From: Amycolatopsis thermoflava N1165
GTDB lineage: Bacteria; Actinomycetota; Actinomycetes; Mycobacteriales; Pseudonocardiaceae
Assembly (NCBI RefSeq): GCF_000473265.1
Contig: NZ_KI421511.1
Coordinates: 2,159,731-2,223,730, forward strand
Reading direction: 5' to 3'
Length of the DNA stretch: 64,000 bases
Position 1 is the stretch's first letter. Each line of letters opens with the position of its first letter. Shown one piece after another: positions 9,264-18,412 of this stretch. The notes beneath the pieces are model-generated. The model had not been told where the DNA came from. It was given only the letters and a program-made list of their open reading frames with translations, and searched no databases. A program made the translations under genes and the position numbers.

Positions 9264-10139
9264 TCAGGAGGAGGGACTTCCGGCCCTCTCGTGCGCGGCG
9301 AGCAGCGGTGAGCGGGCCAGGCCGATCGTGCCGGCCACGACCACCGCGCCCGCGGCCAGCTCGAGGAACACCCAGGCGCCGCCGCGCACGTTCTCCCCGA
9401 ACACGGTCACGCCCCACAGCAGCGCCACGAGCGGGTTGACCAGGGTCAGGCCCGGCTGGGACGCGGTCAGGCTCCCCGCGCGCAAGGTGTTCTGCAGCAG
9501 GAAGAACCCCAGTGGCGCGGCCACCACCACCGGGTAGAACTGCCAGGTCGACAGCACGGTGGCGGACGGGTCGCGCGCCGCGGCCATGACCGCCGACACC
9601 AGGACGGCGGTGAACCCGAACCACGCCCCGGCCGCGCTGCCGAGCAGCAGCGCGCGGCGGCCGCCGGCGGCCACGGCGGCGCCGCGGTGCACCAGGACGG
9701 CGACCAGCGTGGTGGTCGCCAGGCACCCCACCAGCCAGCCGACGGCGGACGCCGTGAGCGGATCCCCGCCCGCCGGCCGCAGGGCGGCGAGCAGGACCGC
9801 GACGCCGCAGCCCACGCCGACGACGGGCAGCCATTCGCCGAAACCGAGGCGATGGCGCCGGAAGACGGCGGTCAGGACCAGGACGAACGCCAGCTCGCCG
9901 ATGAGGATCGGCTGCACGAGCACGATCGGGCCGGCAGCCAGCGCCAGTGCCTGGAGCACGGACCCGGCCACCATCGACGTGACGCCGAACCCCCACGCCG
10001 GCTGTTTCGCCAGGTCCCACAACAGGCCGACGCTCAGGCGCCCGCCCGCGGGCTCGTTCCGGGCGGCGCGCCGCTGCAGGACCGACCCGGCGGCGTTGGC
10101 CGCCGCGGCCAGCACCGCCAGCACCACGCACACCCACAC
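9264..10139 (-). CDS. DMT/EamA-like integral membrane protein
   Basis: From the GTG at 10139, which has a good GGGAGGA ribosome site, the product is 291 residues with about nine hydrophobic helices, beginning WVCVVLAVLAAAANAAGS. PIVLVQPILIGELAFVLVL and LVNPLVALLWGVTVFGENV are the two repeated EamA-type segments expected in drug/metabolite transporters. The substrate cannot be told from sequence. An ATG at 10307 would add a hydrophilic 56-residue N-terminus of low plausibility. Its 3' end overlaps the DosR-like box of the next operon. Confidence 0.75.
   Translation of the reverse strand: MWVCVVLAVLAAAANAAGSVLQRRAARNEPAGGRLSVGLLWDLAKQPAWGFGVTSMVAGSVLQALALAAGPIVLVQPILIGELAFVLVLTAVFRRHRLGFGEWLPVVGVGCGVAVLLAALRPAGGDPLTASAVGWLVGCLATTTLVAVLVHRGAAVAAGGRRALLLGSAAGAWFGFTAVLVSAVMAAARDPSATVLSTWQFYPVVVAAPLGFFLLQNTLRAGSLTASQPGLTLVNPLVALLWGVTVFGENVRGGAWVFLELAAGAVVVAGTIGLARSPLLAAHERAGSPSS
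9273..9287 (-). promoter_or_regulatory. DosR/DevR-like box upstream of the CBS-BON/Usp/xfp/ackA operon
   Basis: The plus strand reads GGGAC-TTCCG-GCCCT, an exact fit to the GGGAC-N5-GCCCT layout and nearly symmetrical. It lies 59-73 bases upstream of the start codon at 9214, inside the last codons of the upstream membrane protein gene. A weaker partner (GGGCCATGGTCAT, 9252-9264) lies between it and the gene. Confidence 0.5.
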
Positions 10140-10351
10140 AGCAGTTCCTCCCGGCCGAGTGGGCCGAGCATGCGTGACGCTCCGGCCGCCCGGCCAGTGT
10201 CCTTCGTCCCCGTCCGGGTGCCGTTGGTCAGCGCCCCGCGCGGTTCCGCTCGCCCAGCTGCTTCGCTCACCATGCGCCGGTCCGACGGGCGCGCCGGAGC
10301 GGTCCATGGTTTGATCACCGCGTCTCCAGTCCGGACCGCAGGGGGAACCTC

Positions 10352-10672
10352 ATGGACTACGTGGACCCGGCCCGCAACCTCATCTCGTTCACCACCGGCG
10401 GCGGCGCGGTGTTCGCGGAGTCCGCGCCCGCGCAGGCCGTCGACGCCTTCCGCCAGGCGTGGGAGCGGGTCTCGGCCGACCACGGCGTCGAGGCGGGCGA
10501 GGTGACCCGCATCGAGGCCTACTGGCAGCCCGCGCACTGGGACGAGCGCTACCTCACGCGCACCTTCGGCGACGTCGAGCTGGAGTACGTCTTCCCCCGG
10601 CCCGATCCGGGCGGCTGGCACACCGCCCTGGACCGGGCGCGGGAAGTCCTCGACGAGGTGGCCGCGGGCTGA
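10352..10672 (+). CDS. conserved hypothetical protein, 106 aa
   Basis: The ATG follows a GGGGGAAC ribosome site. The 106-residue product is soluble and acidic, without signal or membrane segment, and I recognise no domain. The run [20 protein letters not shown], rich in aromatic residues, is its most distinctive part. It converges on hemH; its stop is 3 bases from the corrected hemH stop. Confidence 0.6.
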   Translation: MDYVDPARNLISFTTGGGAVFAESAPAQAVDAFRQAWERVSADHGVEAGEVTRIEAYWQPAHWDERYLTRTFGDVELEYVFPRPDPGGWHTALDRAREVLDEVAAG

Positions 10673-10675
10673 CGC

Positions 10676-11711
10676 TCAGCGGGCCGGGCGCTTCACCGGC
10701 TCGCAGCACCCCACCGCGCACGGCGCGCCGTTCACGGTGCACCCGGCGAGCGGGAACTCCGACAGCTTCCGCACCTGGCGCCTGCGCCAGGTGCTCGCGC
10801 ACCAGCTCCACCACCAGCTCCGCGAACCGCGGGTCGCCGTTCGGCGTCGCCGCGCGGGCGAAGCCCATGCCGTGCTCCGCGGCGCGCTCGGCGGCCTCGT
10901 TGTCCAGGTCCCAGATCACTTCGAGGTGGTCGGAGACGAACCCGACCGGGCAGACGACAACCCCCTGGACCCCGGCGGCGTGCAGCGCGTCGAGGTGGTC
11001 GACGATGTCCGGCTCCAGCCACGGCACCTGCGGCGGCCCGGACCGCGACTGCCACACCACGTCGTACTCGGCGACTCCGGCCTGCGCGGCCACCAGGCGC
11101 GCGGCTTCGTGGATCTGCCGCGAGTAGCGGCGCCCGCCCTCCTCCGGCGGCCCGGCGGCCTTGTCCGCGCTCTCCGGCACCGAATGCGCGGTGAACACGA
11201 CCCGCGCGCCGGGCACCTGCTCCAGCCCGGCGCGCACCGCGTCGGCGAAGGCGCCGACGAACAGCGGGTGGTCGAAGAAGTGCCGCAGCTTCACCAGTTC
11301 TGGCGCGCTGTCACCGACCGCGGCGCGCGCCCGCTCGATGTCCTCGTCGTACTGGCGGCACGCCGAGTAGCCGCCGTAGGCACTGGTCGGGAACACCAGC
11401 GCGCGGCGCACCCCGTCGGCCTTCATCCGGGCGACGGTGTCCTCGACCATCGGTTCCCAGTTACGGTTGCCGAAGTACACCGGCAGGTCGATCCCCTGCG
11501 CCGCGAGTTCCTTCTCCACCGCGGAGATCGCCTCGCGGTTGAGCCGGTTGATCGGCGACACGCCACCGAAGTGCTGGTAGTGCTCGGCGACCTCGAGCAG
11601 GCGTTCGCGCGGCACCCCCCGGCCCCGCGTCACGTTCTCCAGGAACGGCATGACGTCGTCCGGTCCCTCGGGACCGCCGAAGGACAGCCACAGCAGCGCG
11701 TCGTAACTCAC
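10676..11711 (-). CDS. hemH: ferrochelatase (coproporphyrin/protoporphyrin), C-terminus frameshifted
   Basis: The body from GTG 11711 ([20 protein letters not shown]) is a standard actinobacterial ferrochelatase: [21 protein letters not shown]-free core, [49 protein letters not shown] and [18 protein letters not shown]. Iron is inserted into the porphyrin in haem synthesis. The reading frame then runs on to 10554 as arginine-rich nonsense across the neighbouring gene. The +1 frame instead gives a C-terminus with [20 protein letters not shown] and a stop at 10676, three bases beyond the convergent gene. Those cysteines fit the [2Fe-2S] ligands of actinobacterial ferrochelatases. The frame change falls at a 24-base hairpin (10771-10794). 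An assembly error is as likely as a true mutation. inhA lies 46 bases upstream. Confidence 0.85.
10771..10794. repeat. perfect 11-bp inverted repeat with 2-base loop inside hemH
   Basis: GCACCTGGCGC (10771-10781), loop CT, and GCGCCAGGTGC (10784-10794) form a perfect, very GC-rich hairpin. It coincides with the point where the hemH reading frame must change to reach the cysteine-rich C-terminus. Such structures often cause base-call or compression errors. Confidence 0.85.
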
Positions 11712-11757
11712 GGTAGACGATTCTGCCGCTGTGGCCGCCCCCACGCCCGCTCAGGGG

Positions 11758-12525
11758 TCAGAGTCCGAGCGCGTGCACCCCGCCGTCGACCCAGATCATC
11801 GAACCCGTCGTGGCGGGCAGCCAGTCCGACAGCACGGCGCAGATGGTCTTCGCGACCGGCGTCGGGTCCTCGGCGTCCCAGCCCAGCGGGGCACGGTCGC
11901 CCCAGCCGCCCTCCAGCTCGCCGAAGCCCGGGATGGACTTGGCGGCCATGGTCTTGACCGGGCCTGCCGCGACGAGGTTCACCCGGATGCCCTGCGGGCC
12001 CAGGTCGCGCGCCAGGTACCGGTTGACCGACTCCAGCGCCGCCTTCGCCACGCCCATCCAGTTGTAGGCCGGCCACGCCACCCGCGCGTCGAAGTCCATG
12101 CCGACCACCGAGGAACCCCGGGACAGCAGCGGCAGCAGCGCCTTGGTCAGCGACATGAACGAGTACGCCGAGACCTCGACCGCGACCGAGACGTCCTCCT
12201 TCGGGGCGTCCAGGAACGGCGCGCCCAGGCAGGACTGCGGCGCGAAGCCGATCGAGTGCAGCACCCCGTCCAGGCCGTCGACGTGCTCCCGCACGCGGTC
12301 GGCCAGCGTGTCCAGGTGCTCGGTGTTCTGCACGTCCAGCTCGATCACCGGCGCCTCCTCCGGCAGGCGCTTGGCGATGCGCTCCACCAGCGAAAGCCGG
12401 CCGAAACCGGTGAGCACGACCTTCGCGCCCTGCTCCTGCGCGGCCTTCGCCGCGTGGAACGCGATCGAGCCGTCGGTGATCACCCCGGTGATCAGCAGTC
12501 GCTTACCTTCCAGAAGTCCGGCCAC
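11758..12525 (-). CDS. inhA: enoyl-ACP reductase (InhA/FabI type)
   Basis: The 255-residue SDR-family protein starts at GTG 12525 after [26 protein letters not shown] is the NADH-binding segment of the enoyl reductase subfamily, VLHSIGFAP is the conserved loop after strand 4, and [16 protein letters not shown] contains the catalytic Tyr and Lys. [14 protein letters not shown] is the substrate-binding loop that closes over substrate. It performs the last reduction of the FAS-II elongation cycle. It lies 35 bases after fabG and 46 before hemH, the order seen in mycobacteria (fabG1-inhA-hemH). Confidence 0.95.
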   Translation of the reverse strand: MAGLLEGKRLLITGVITDGSIAFHAAKAAQEQGAKVVLTGFGRLSLVERIAKRLPEEAPVIELDVQNTEHLDTLADRVREHVDGLDGVLHSIGFAPQSCLGAPFLDAPKEDVSVAVEVSAYSFMSLTKALLPLLSRGSSVVGMDFDARVAWPAYNWMGVAKAALESVNRYLARDLGPQGIRVNLVAAGPVKTMAAKSIPGFGELEGGWGDRAPLGWDAEDPTPVAKTICAVLSDWLPATTGSMIWVDGGVHALGL

Positions 12526-12560
12526 GCCAGTCCTTTCGGTGTCGGTTCGGGAGAAGAGGG

Positions 12561-13403
<843 letters not shown>

Positions 13404-13417
13404 TTAGCTTCCGGCGC

Positions 13418-13479
13418 ACTCCCTTGTCCGCGGCGGCCCCCGCCACCGAACGTGGTCCGCGGTCATGAGACAAGGGAGT
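13418..13479 (+). promoter_or_regulatory. leader hairpin that could mask the ribosome site of the MHS transporter gene
   Basis: ACTCCCTTGTC (13418-13428) is perfectly complementary to GACAAGGGAGT (13469-13479), and the second arm contains the AAGGGAG ribosome site of the gene starting at 13485. An inner CCGCGG/CCGCGG pair (13428-13433 and 13457-13462) extends the stem. Closing this structure would block translation initiation. Which signal, if any, opens it is unknown. Confidence 0.45.
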
Positions 13480-13484
13480 TCCTG

Positions 13485-14795
13485 ATGACGACTGGCATCG
13501 ACGCCGGGGCGGACCGGCGCGCCGGGCGCCGCGTGGTGAGCAACATCCTCCGCGGCTCGGTCGGCAACCTGATCGAGTGGTACGACTGGTACGCCTACAC
13601 CGCGTTCAGCGTGTACTTCGCCGCCACCTTCTTCCCGAAGGGCGACTCGACCGCGCAGCTGCTCAACACCGCGGGCGTGTTCGCGGTCGGGTTCCTGATG
13701 CGGCCGCTCGGCGGCTGGCTGCTCGGCCGTTACGCCGACCGGTTCGGGCGGCGCGCGGCGCTGACGCTGTCGGTCAGCCTGATGGCCGCGGGCTCGCTGC
13801 TGATCGCGCTGACGCCGGGCTACTCCTCGATCGGCATCGCCGCGCCGCTGCTGCTCGTGCTGGCTCGGCTGCTGCAGGGCATCTCGGTCGGCGGCGAGTA
13901 CTCCACCTCGGCGACCTACATGTCGGAGGTCGCCACGCGCGGCAAGCGCGGCTACTACTCCAGCTACCAGTACGTCACGCTGATCGCGGGCCAGCTGGTC
14001 GCGCTCGCGGTGCAGATCCTGCTGCAGCAGGTCCTGACCACGCAGCAGCTGGACAGCTGGGGCTGGCGGATCGCGTTCGGCATCGGCGCGGTCGGCGCGC
14101 TGATCGTGTTCTGGCTGCGCCGCGGCATGGACGAGTCGGCCGACTTCGAGGCCGCCAAGGCCGACCGCGACCGCGCCGCGCACGGCACGCTGAAGGCGCT
14201 CGCCAAGCACCCCAAGGAGGTCGCCCTCGTGGTCGGCCTGACCATGGGCGGCACGCTGTTCTTCTACACGTACACGACCTACCTGCAGAAGTTCATGGTC
14301 AACACCAGCGGCATCAGCAAGCCCAACGCGGCGTGGATCAACTTCTTCGCGCTGGTGGTGTTCGTGCTGCTGCAGCCGCTGTACGGCGCGCTGTCCGACC
14401 GGGTGGGCCGCAGGCCGCTGCTGATCGGGTTCGGGGTGCTGGGCACGCTCGTGACGGTGCCGTCGCTGACGCTGCTGTCGCACACGAAGAACCCGGTGTT
14501 CGCGTTCGTGCTGATGGTGGTGCCGCTGGCGATCAGCGCGCTCTACACGTCGATCAGCGCGGTGGTGAAGGCGGAGCTGTTCCCGACCAACATCCGCGCG
14601 CTGGGCGTCGGGCTGCCCTACTCGGTCGCGGTCGCCGTGTTCGGCGGCACCGCCGAGTACATCGCGCTGTGGTTCAAGCAGGCCGGGCACGAGTCGCTGT
14701 TCTTCTGGTACGTGACGGCCGTCGTGTTCGTCTCCCTGGTCATCTACGTGCGGATGCGGGACACCAGCAAGGACTCGGCGATGGACCGGTCGTAG
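13485..14795 (+). CDS. MFS transporter, metabolite:H+ symporter (MHS) family, dicarboxylate/alpha-ketoglutarate type
   Basis: The 436-residue protein has twelve predicted helices. The MHS features are GNLIEWYDWYAYTAFSVYFA in helix 1, GGWLLGRYADRFGRRAAL (MFS motif A between helices 2 and 3), GGEYSTSATYMSEVA and GALSDRVGRRPLL in the second half. These match KgtP/ProP-type symporters of organic acids or osmolytes, with alpha-ketoglutarate permease-like proteins closest in feel. The gene is followed 12 bases later by a two-component system that may control it. Its ribosome site is inside a leader hairpin. Confidence 0.88.
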   Translation: MTTGIDAGADRRAGRRVVSNILRGSVGNLIEWYDWYAYTAFSVYFAATFFPKGDSTAQLLNTAGVFAVGFLMRPLGGWLLGRYADRFGRRAALTLSVSLMAAGSLLIALTPGYSSIGIAAPLLLVLARLLQGISVGGEYSTSATYMSEVATRGKRGYYSSYQYVTLIAGQLVALAVQILLQQVLTTQQLDSWGWRIAFGIGAVGALIVFWLRRGMDESADFEAAKADRDRAAHGTLKALAKHPKEVALVVGLTMGGTLFFYTYTTYLQKFMVNTSGISKPNAAWINFFALVVFVLLQPLYGALSDRVGRRPLLIGFGVLGTLVTVPSLTLLSHTKNPVFAFVLMVVPLAISALYTSISAVVKAELFPTNIRALGVGLPYSVAVAVFGGTAEYIALWFKQAGHESLFFWYVTAVVFVSLVIYVRMRDTSKDSAMDRS

Positions 14796-14806
14796 TGTGT
14801 ACCGCC

Positions 14807-15463
14807 GTGCGCGTGTTGCTGGTCGAGGACGACGACGGGGTGGCCGATGCCCTCGTCGACTCGCTCGGCGCGCACGGCCACCAGCCCACCCGGGTGCGGC
14901 GCGGTGAGGACGCGCTGCTCGCCCACCGCGACGCCGACCTGGCCCTGCTCGACCTCGGCCTGCCCGACCTGGACGGCCTGGAAGTGCTGCGCAAACTGCG
15001 GGCGGTGAGCACGCTGCCGGTCATCGTGCTCACCGCCCGCGGCGACGAACGGTCGGTGGTGCGCGGGCTGCGGCTCGGGGCGGACGACTACCTGGTCAAG
15101 CCGGTGCGGCTGAGCGAGCTGCTGGCCCGGATCGAGGCGGTCACCCGGCGCGCCGCGGCCGCCCGGCCGGAACCGCAGGTGGTCGTCGTCGGGGACATCG
15201 AGGTGGACCTCGGCGCCCGGCGGGTCGTGGTGGGCGGCGCGGAGGTCGAGCTGACCGCGAAGGAGTTCGCCGTGCTGGCGGCGCTGGCGCGGCGGGCGGG
15301 CACCGCGGTGAGCAGGCAGCAGCTGATGGACGAGGTGTGGGGCGACGCGTACGTGGCGGTGTCGCGGTCGCTGGACGTGCACCTGACCCAGCTGCGGGCG
15401 AAGCTGCGGCGGCCGGAGCTGCTGACCACGATCCGCGGGTTCGGCTACCGGCTGGGCGCGTAG
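14807..15463 (+). CDS. OmpR-family response regulator
   Basis: The 218-residue protein has a receiver domain (VRVLLVEDDDG; phospho-acceptor Asp49 in LALLDLGLPDLDG; VLTARGDE; Lys in YLVKPV near residue 98) and a winged-helix effector domain from about 125 (VELTAKEFAVLAALARRAG, then TTIRGFGYRLGA). The GTG at 14807 gives the usual compact start; an in-frame GTG at 14795 overlaps the transporter stop. The stop codon directly adjoins the histidine kinase start, so kinase and regulator are coupled. Confidence 0.93.
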   Translation: MRVLLVEDDDGVADALVDSLGAHGHQPTRVRRGEDALLAHRDADLALLDLGLPDLDGLEVLRKLRAVSTLPVIVLTARGDERSVVRGLRLGADDYLVKPVRLSELLARIEAVTRRAAAARPEPQVVVVGDIEVDLGARRVVVGGAEVELTAKEFAVLAALARRAGTAVSRQQLMDEVWGDAYVAVSRSLDVHLTQLRAKLRRPELLTTIRGFGYRLGA

Positions 15464-16852
15464 GTGCGCACCCGGGTACTGGCCGTCCTGCTGGCCTTCG
15501 TCGTGCTCGCGACCGCGGGGTTCGCGCTGCCGCTGCTGACCGTGACCGCCACCGAGCGCACCCAGCAGCTGCTGCTCGCCAGGACCGCGGACCTGGACCG
15601 GTTCGCGGCGCTGGCCGACCAGGCGGTCGCCGCGGGTGACGCGTCGGCGCTGCGGGCCGAGGTGACGCGGTACACCGAGCTGTACGGCGAGGGGATCGTG
15701 GTGGTCACCACCCGGCGCGCGCCGGTGGCCGAGACCGGTGGCCTGAGCGCGTCGGATCCGGTGGTCGCGGACCTGATCGACGCGGCGTTGCGGAACCAGC
15801 CGAGCCAGCCCGCGGCGACCGTGCGGCCGTGGTCGCGCACGCCGGTGCTGCTGGCGCGGCCGGCCGGCACGGGCACGAAGGTCTCCGGCGCGGTGGTGCT
15901 GCGGGCCTCGGTGGCGGCGGCCGCCGACGACGTGCGGCGCAGCTGGTTCGCGGTGCTGGCCGGGGCGGCGCTGGTGACGCTGGCCGGCGCCGGGCTCGCG
16001 CTCGGGGCGACGCGGTGGGTGCTGGGCCCGATGCGGCGTCTGGACCGCGCGGTGGGCGACCTGACCGCGGGGCTGCGGCCGGTGCACGCGGACCTGGCCG
16101 GGCCGCCCGAGCTGCGGCAGCTCACGGCGGGTTTCAACCGGATGTCGGACACGGTGACGGCGGCGCTGGACCAGCAGCGGCAGCTGGTCGCGGACACCTC
16201 GCACCAGATGCGCAACCCCATGACGGCGCTGCGGTTGCGGGTCGACGCGCTCGGGTCGTCGCTGCCCGCGTCGGCCGCGCGCACGTACGAGGGCGCGGTC
16301 GGGGAGCTGGACCGCCTGGAAGCCCTGCTGGACGACCTGCTGACCCTGGCGGCGGCCGAGCACCGGGCAGGCGAGCTGGCCGTGTCCGGCGAGGGTGCCT
16401 CGTGTGACGCGGCGGCCGTGGCGGAGGCGCAGGTGCACCTGTGGCAGCCCGCCGCGGAGCGGGCCGGGGTGACGTTGCGGTTCGCCGGGAGCCCGGCCCA
16501 GGCGGCGGCGACGGAGGCCGAGCTGGCCCAGGTGCTGGACGTGCTGCTGGACAACGCGCTGAAGTACGCGCCGGGCGCGGAGGTCACGGTCTCGTGCGGG
16601 GCCGAGGGCGCGTGGGTGGTCGTGTCGGTGGCGGATGCCGGGCCCGGGCTGTCCGCGGACGAGCTGGCGCAGGCGCAGGCGCGGTTCTGGCGCGCGGAAC
16701 GGCACCGCAACCTGCCCGGAACGGGCCTGGGCCTGGCGATCGCCGAGCGCCTGACGGCGGGCCGGGGCGGTCGGATCGAACTACGGGCTACCAAGCCGCA
16801 CGGCCTGGTGGTGCGGGTGCTGCTTCCTCGTGTGGAGGTGGGTGCCCTGTGA
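15464..16852 (+). CDS. sensor histidine kinase (TctE-like)
   Basis: The 462-residue kinase has a helix at about residues 5-27, an outer sensor domain of about 130 residues, a second helix at about 161-182, a HAMP region, and the H box ADTSHQMRNPMTALRLR with phospho-acceptor His247. The ATPase domain shows LDNALKYAPGAEV (N box), DAGPGLS (G1) and GTGLGLAIAERL (G2). Its gene begins right after the response regulator stop. A TAXI-type periplasmic binding protein gene follows, which suggests that an organic acid bound by that protein may be sensed. Confidence 0.93.
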   Translation: MRTRVLAVLLAFVVLATAGFALPLLTVTATERTQQLLLARTADLDRFAALADQAVAAGDASALRAEVTRYTELYGEGIVVVTTRRAPVAETGGLSASDPVVADLIDAALRNQPSQPAATVRPWSRTPVLLARPAGTGTKVSGAVVLRASVAAAADDVRRSWFAVLAGAALVTLAGAGLALGATRWVLGPMRRLDRAVGDLTAGLRPVHADLAGPPELRQLTAGFNRMSDTVTAALDQQRQLVADTSHQMRNPMTALRLRVDALGSSLPASAARTYEGAVGELDRLEALLDDLLTLAAAEHRAGELAVSGEGASCDAAAVAEAQVHLWQPAAERAGVTLRFAGSPAQAAATEAELAQVLDVLLDNALKYAPGAEVTVSCGAEGAWVVVSVADAGPGLSADELAQAQARFWRAERHRNLPGTGLGLAIAERLTAGRGGRIELRATKPHGLVVRVLLPRVEVGAL

Positions 16853-17033
16853 GCGCTCTGCCCGCCGAGACCCGCCACCAGCGCGGAGACGGGTGTGGTG
16901 GTTGGTCATGGTTTGCCCCCGCTGGGGAGGCGGCGGGGGGTCATGGCACTGCCGCGCGCGACAGCAAGAGCACGGGCCGGCCGCAGCGCGATTCCGGCCT
17001 AGCCGGCAGCCGCCACCCCAGCGGAGCCACCCC

Positions 17034-17978
17034 ATGACCAGCCGCCGCAGTCTGCTCCGCGCCGGGATCGCCGTCGCGGCCACCGGCGCGCTCCTCGGGG
17101 CCGGCGCCCCGCCCCGTCCGGACGGGCCCGCGGGCCGGTTGCGCATCGCCACCGGGGAGGAAGCCGGGTTCTACCTCGCTTTCGGCCAGCTCCTCGCCGC
17201 GGAGCTGAACGCCGCCCACCCCCGCCTGCACACCGTCGCGCTGCCGACCGAGGCCAGCGTCGCCAACCTGGAGATGCTCGACGCCGGCGCGGCCGAGCTC
17301 GCCCTCAGCCTGGCCGACATCGCGGGCGCCGCCACCGACGGCGCGGCGCCGTTCGGCCGCCGCATCGAGCTGTGCGCGCTGGGCCGCGTCTACGAGAACT
17401 ACCTCCAGCTCGCCGTCCGCGCCGACTCCCCCATCACCTCGGTCGCCGATCTCGCCGGGCGCACCGTTTCCCTCAGCGCGCCCCGCTCCGGCGCGGCCGT
17501 CCTCGGCGACCGGCTCTTCGCCGCGGCCGGGGTCACGATCGTCGACCGGCACCTGCCGATGCTCGAGGCAGGCGAAGCCCTTCGCCAGGGCCGGATCGAC
17601 GCGATGCTCGTCTCCGGCGGGGTGCCGTTGCCGGTTCTGTCCACGTTGGACAACGAGATCGGCATCCGCCTGCTGCCGCTGGCCCCCTACCTCCCGGTGT
17701 TGCGCGGCCCCGGCCAGGAAGCCGTGCGCGTGCCCGCGGGCGCCTACCGCTCCCCCGAGGTCGACACCATCGGCGTGGCGAGCCTGCTCGTCTGCCGCCC
17801 GGACCTGCCCGCCGACGTGGCCGCCACGGTCACCCGCGTGCTCGTGCAGCGGGCGGCCCACCTGGTGCCCGCGCAGGCCGTGGCCACCCAGTTTCTCGAT
17901 GTACGTTCGCTGATCGGAACCGGTACCGTTCCCCTGCACCCCGGAGCCGTGGCGACCTACCGCGCGTTGCACGGCTGA
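17034..17978 (+). CDS. TAXI-family TRAP solute-binding protein (orphan)
   Basis: The 314-residue product starts MTSRRSLLRAGIAVAATGALL, a twin-arginine-like signal without a lipobox Cys. The mature part shows RIATGEEAGFYLAFGQLLAAELN and TEASVANLEMLDAGAAELALS, both classic TAXI (TRAP-associated extracytoplasmic immunogenic) motifs. There are no TRAP membrane subunits nearby, so this copy may serve the upstream sensor kinase rather than a transporter. The gap of 181 bases after the kinase contains no other gene that I can support; an upstream start inside it is possible in principle. Confidence 0.85.
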   Translation: MTSRRSLLRAGIAVAATGALLGAGAPPRPDGPAGRLRIATGEEAGFYLAFGQLLAAELNAAHPRLHTVALPTEASVANLEMLDAGAAELALSLADIAGAATDGAAPFGRRIELCALGRVYENYLQLAVRADSPITSVADLAGRTVSLSAPRSGAAVLGDRLFAAAGVTIVDRHLPMLEAGEALRQGRIDAMLVSGGVPLPVLSTLDNEIGIRLLPLAPYLPVLRGPGQEAVRVPAGAYRSPEVDTIGVASLLVCRPDLPADVAATVTRVLVQRAAHLVPAQAVATQFLDVRSLIGTGTVPLHPGAVATYRALHG

Positions 17979-17995
17979 GCGAGGAAGGAGCACCG

Positions 17996-18412
17996 GTGAC
18001 CCAGTCCCGTCCGCCGGTCGTGGCGATGCCGCTGCGCGTCCGCTTCCACGAATGCGATCCGCAGGGCATCGTCTTCAACGCCCACTACCTGGCCTACTTC
18101 GACATGGCCTCGTTCGAGTTCTTCAAGGCGATCTTCGGCTCCTACGACGCCCTGCGTGACCAGGGTGTCGACTGCGTGGTGGCCGAGTCGAACCTGCGGT
18201 ACCGCGCGCCGAGCCGGTTCGACGACGAACTGGTCGTCGAGGTCGCGATCGACCACCTCGGCACGACCTCGATGATCCTGGCGTTCACCGTCCGCCGCGG
18301 CGACGACCTGATCGCGACCGGCACGAACCGCTACGTGTTCGTCGACGCCCGGACCCTGGCCAAGGCCGCGCCGCCGGAGGACGTGCGCGCCAAGCTGCTG
18401 GCCCACACGTGA
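17996..18412 (+). CDS. acyl-CoA thioesterase, hotdog fold (4HBT/FadM-YbgC type)
   Basis: The 138-residue protein has the 4HBT signature RVRFHECDPQGIVFNAHYLAYFD, where the Asp-Pro-Gln-Gly-Ile-Val segment carries the catalytic Asp of the YbgC group. The single hotdog domain would work as a multimer on acyl-CoA substrates. It starts at GTG 17996 after AAGGAG, 17 bases past the TAXI gene, and its stop overlaps the next ATG, so it is likely translated together with the methyltransferase. Confidence 0.85.
   Translation: MTQSRPPVVAMPLRVRFHECDPQGIVFNAHYLAYFDMASFEFFKAIFGSYDALRDQGVDCVVAESNLRYRAPSRFDDELVVEVAIDHLGTTSMILAFTVRRGDDLIATGTNRYVFVDARTLAKAAPPEDVRAKLLAHT

Noticed and set aside
10554..10675. hemH extending to 10554
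   Set aside because: The extension is arginine-rich, covers most of the convergent gene's end and lacks the cysteine motif found in the other frame.
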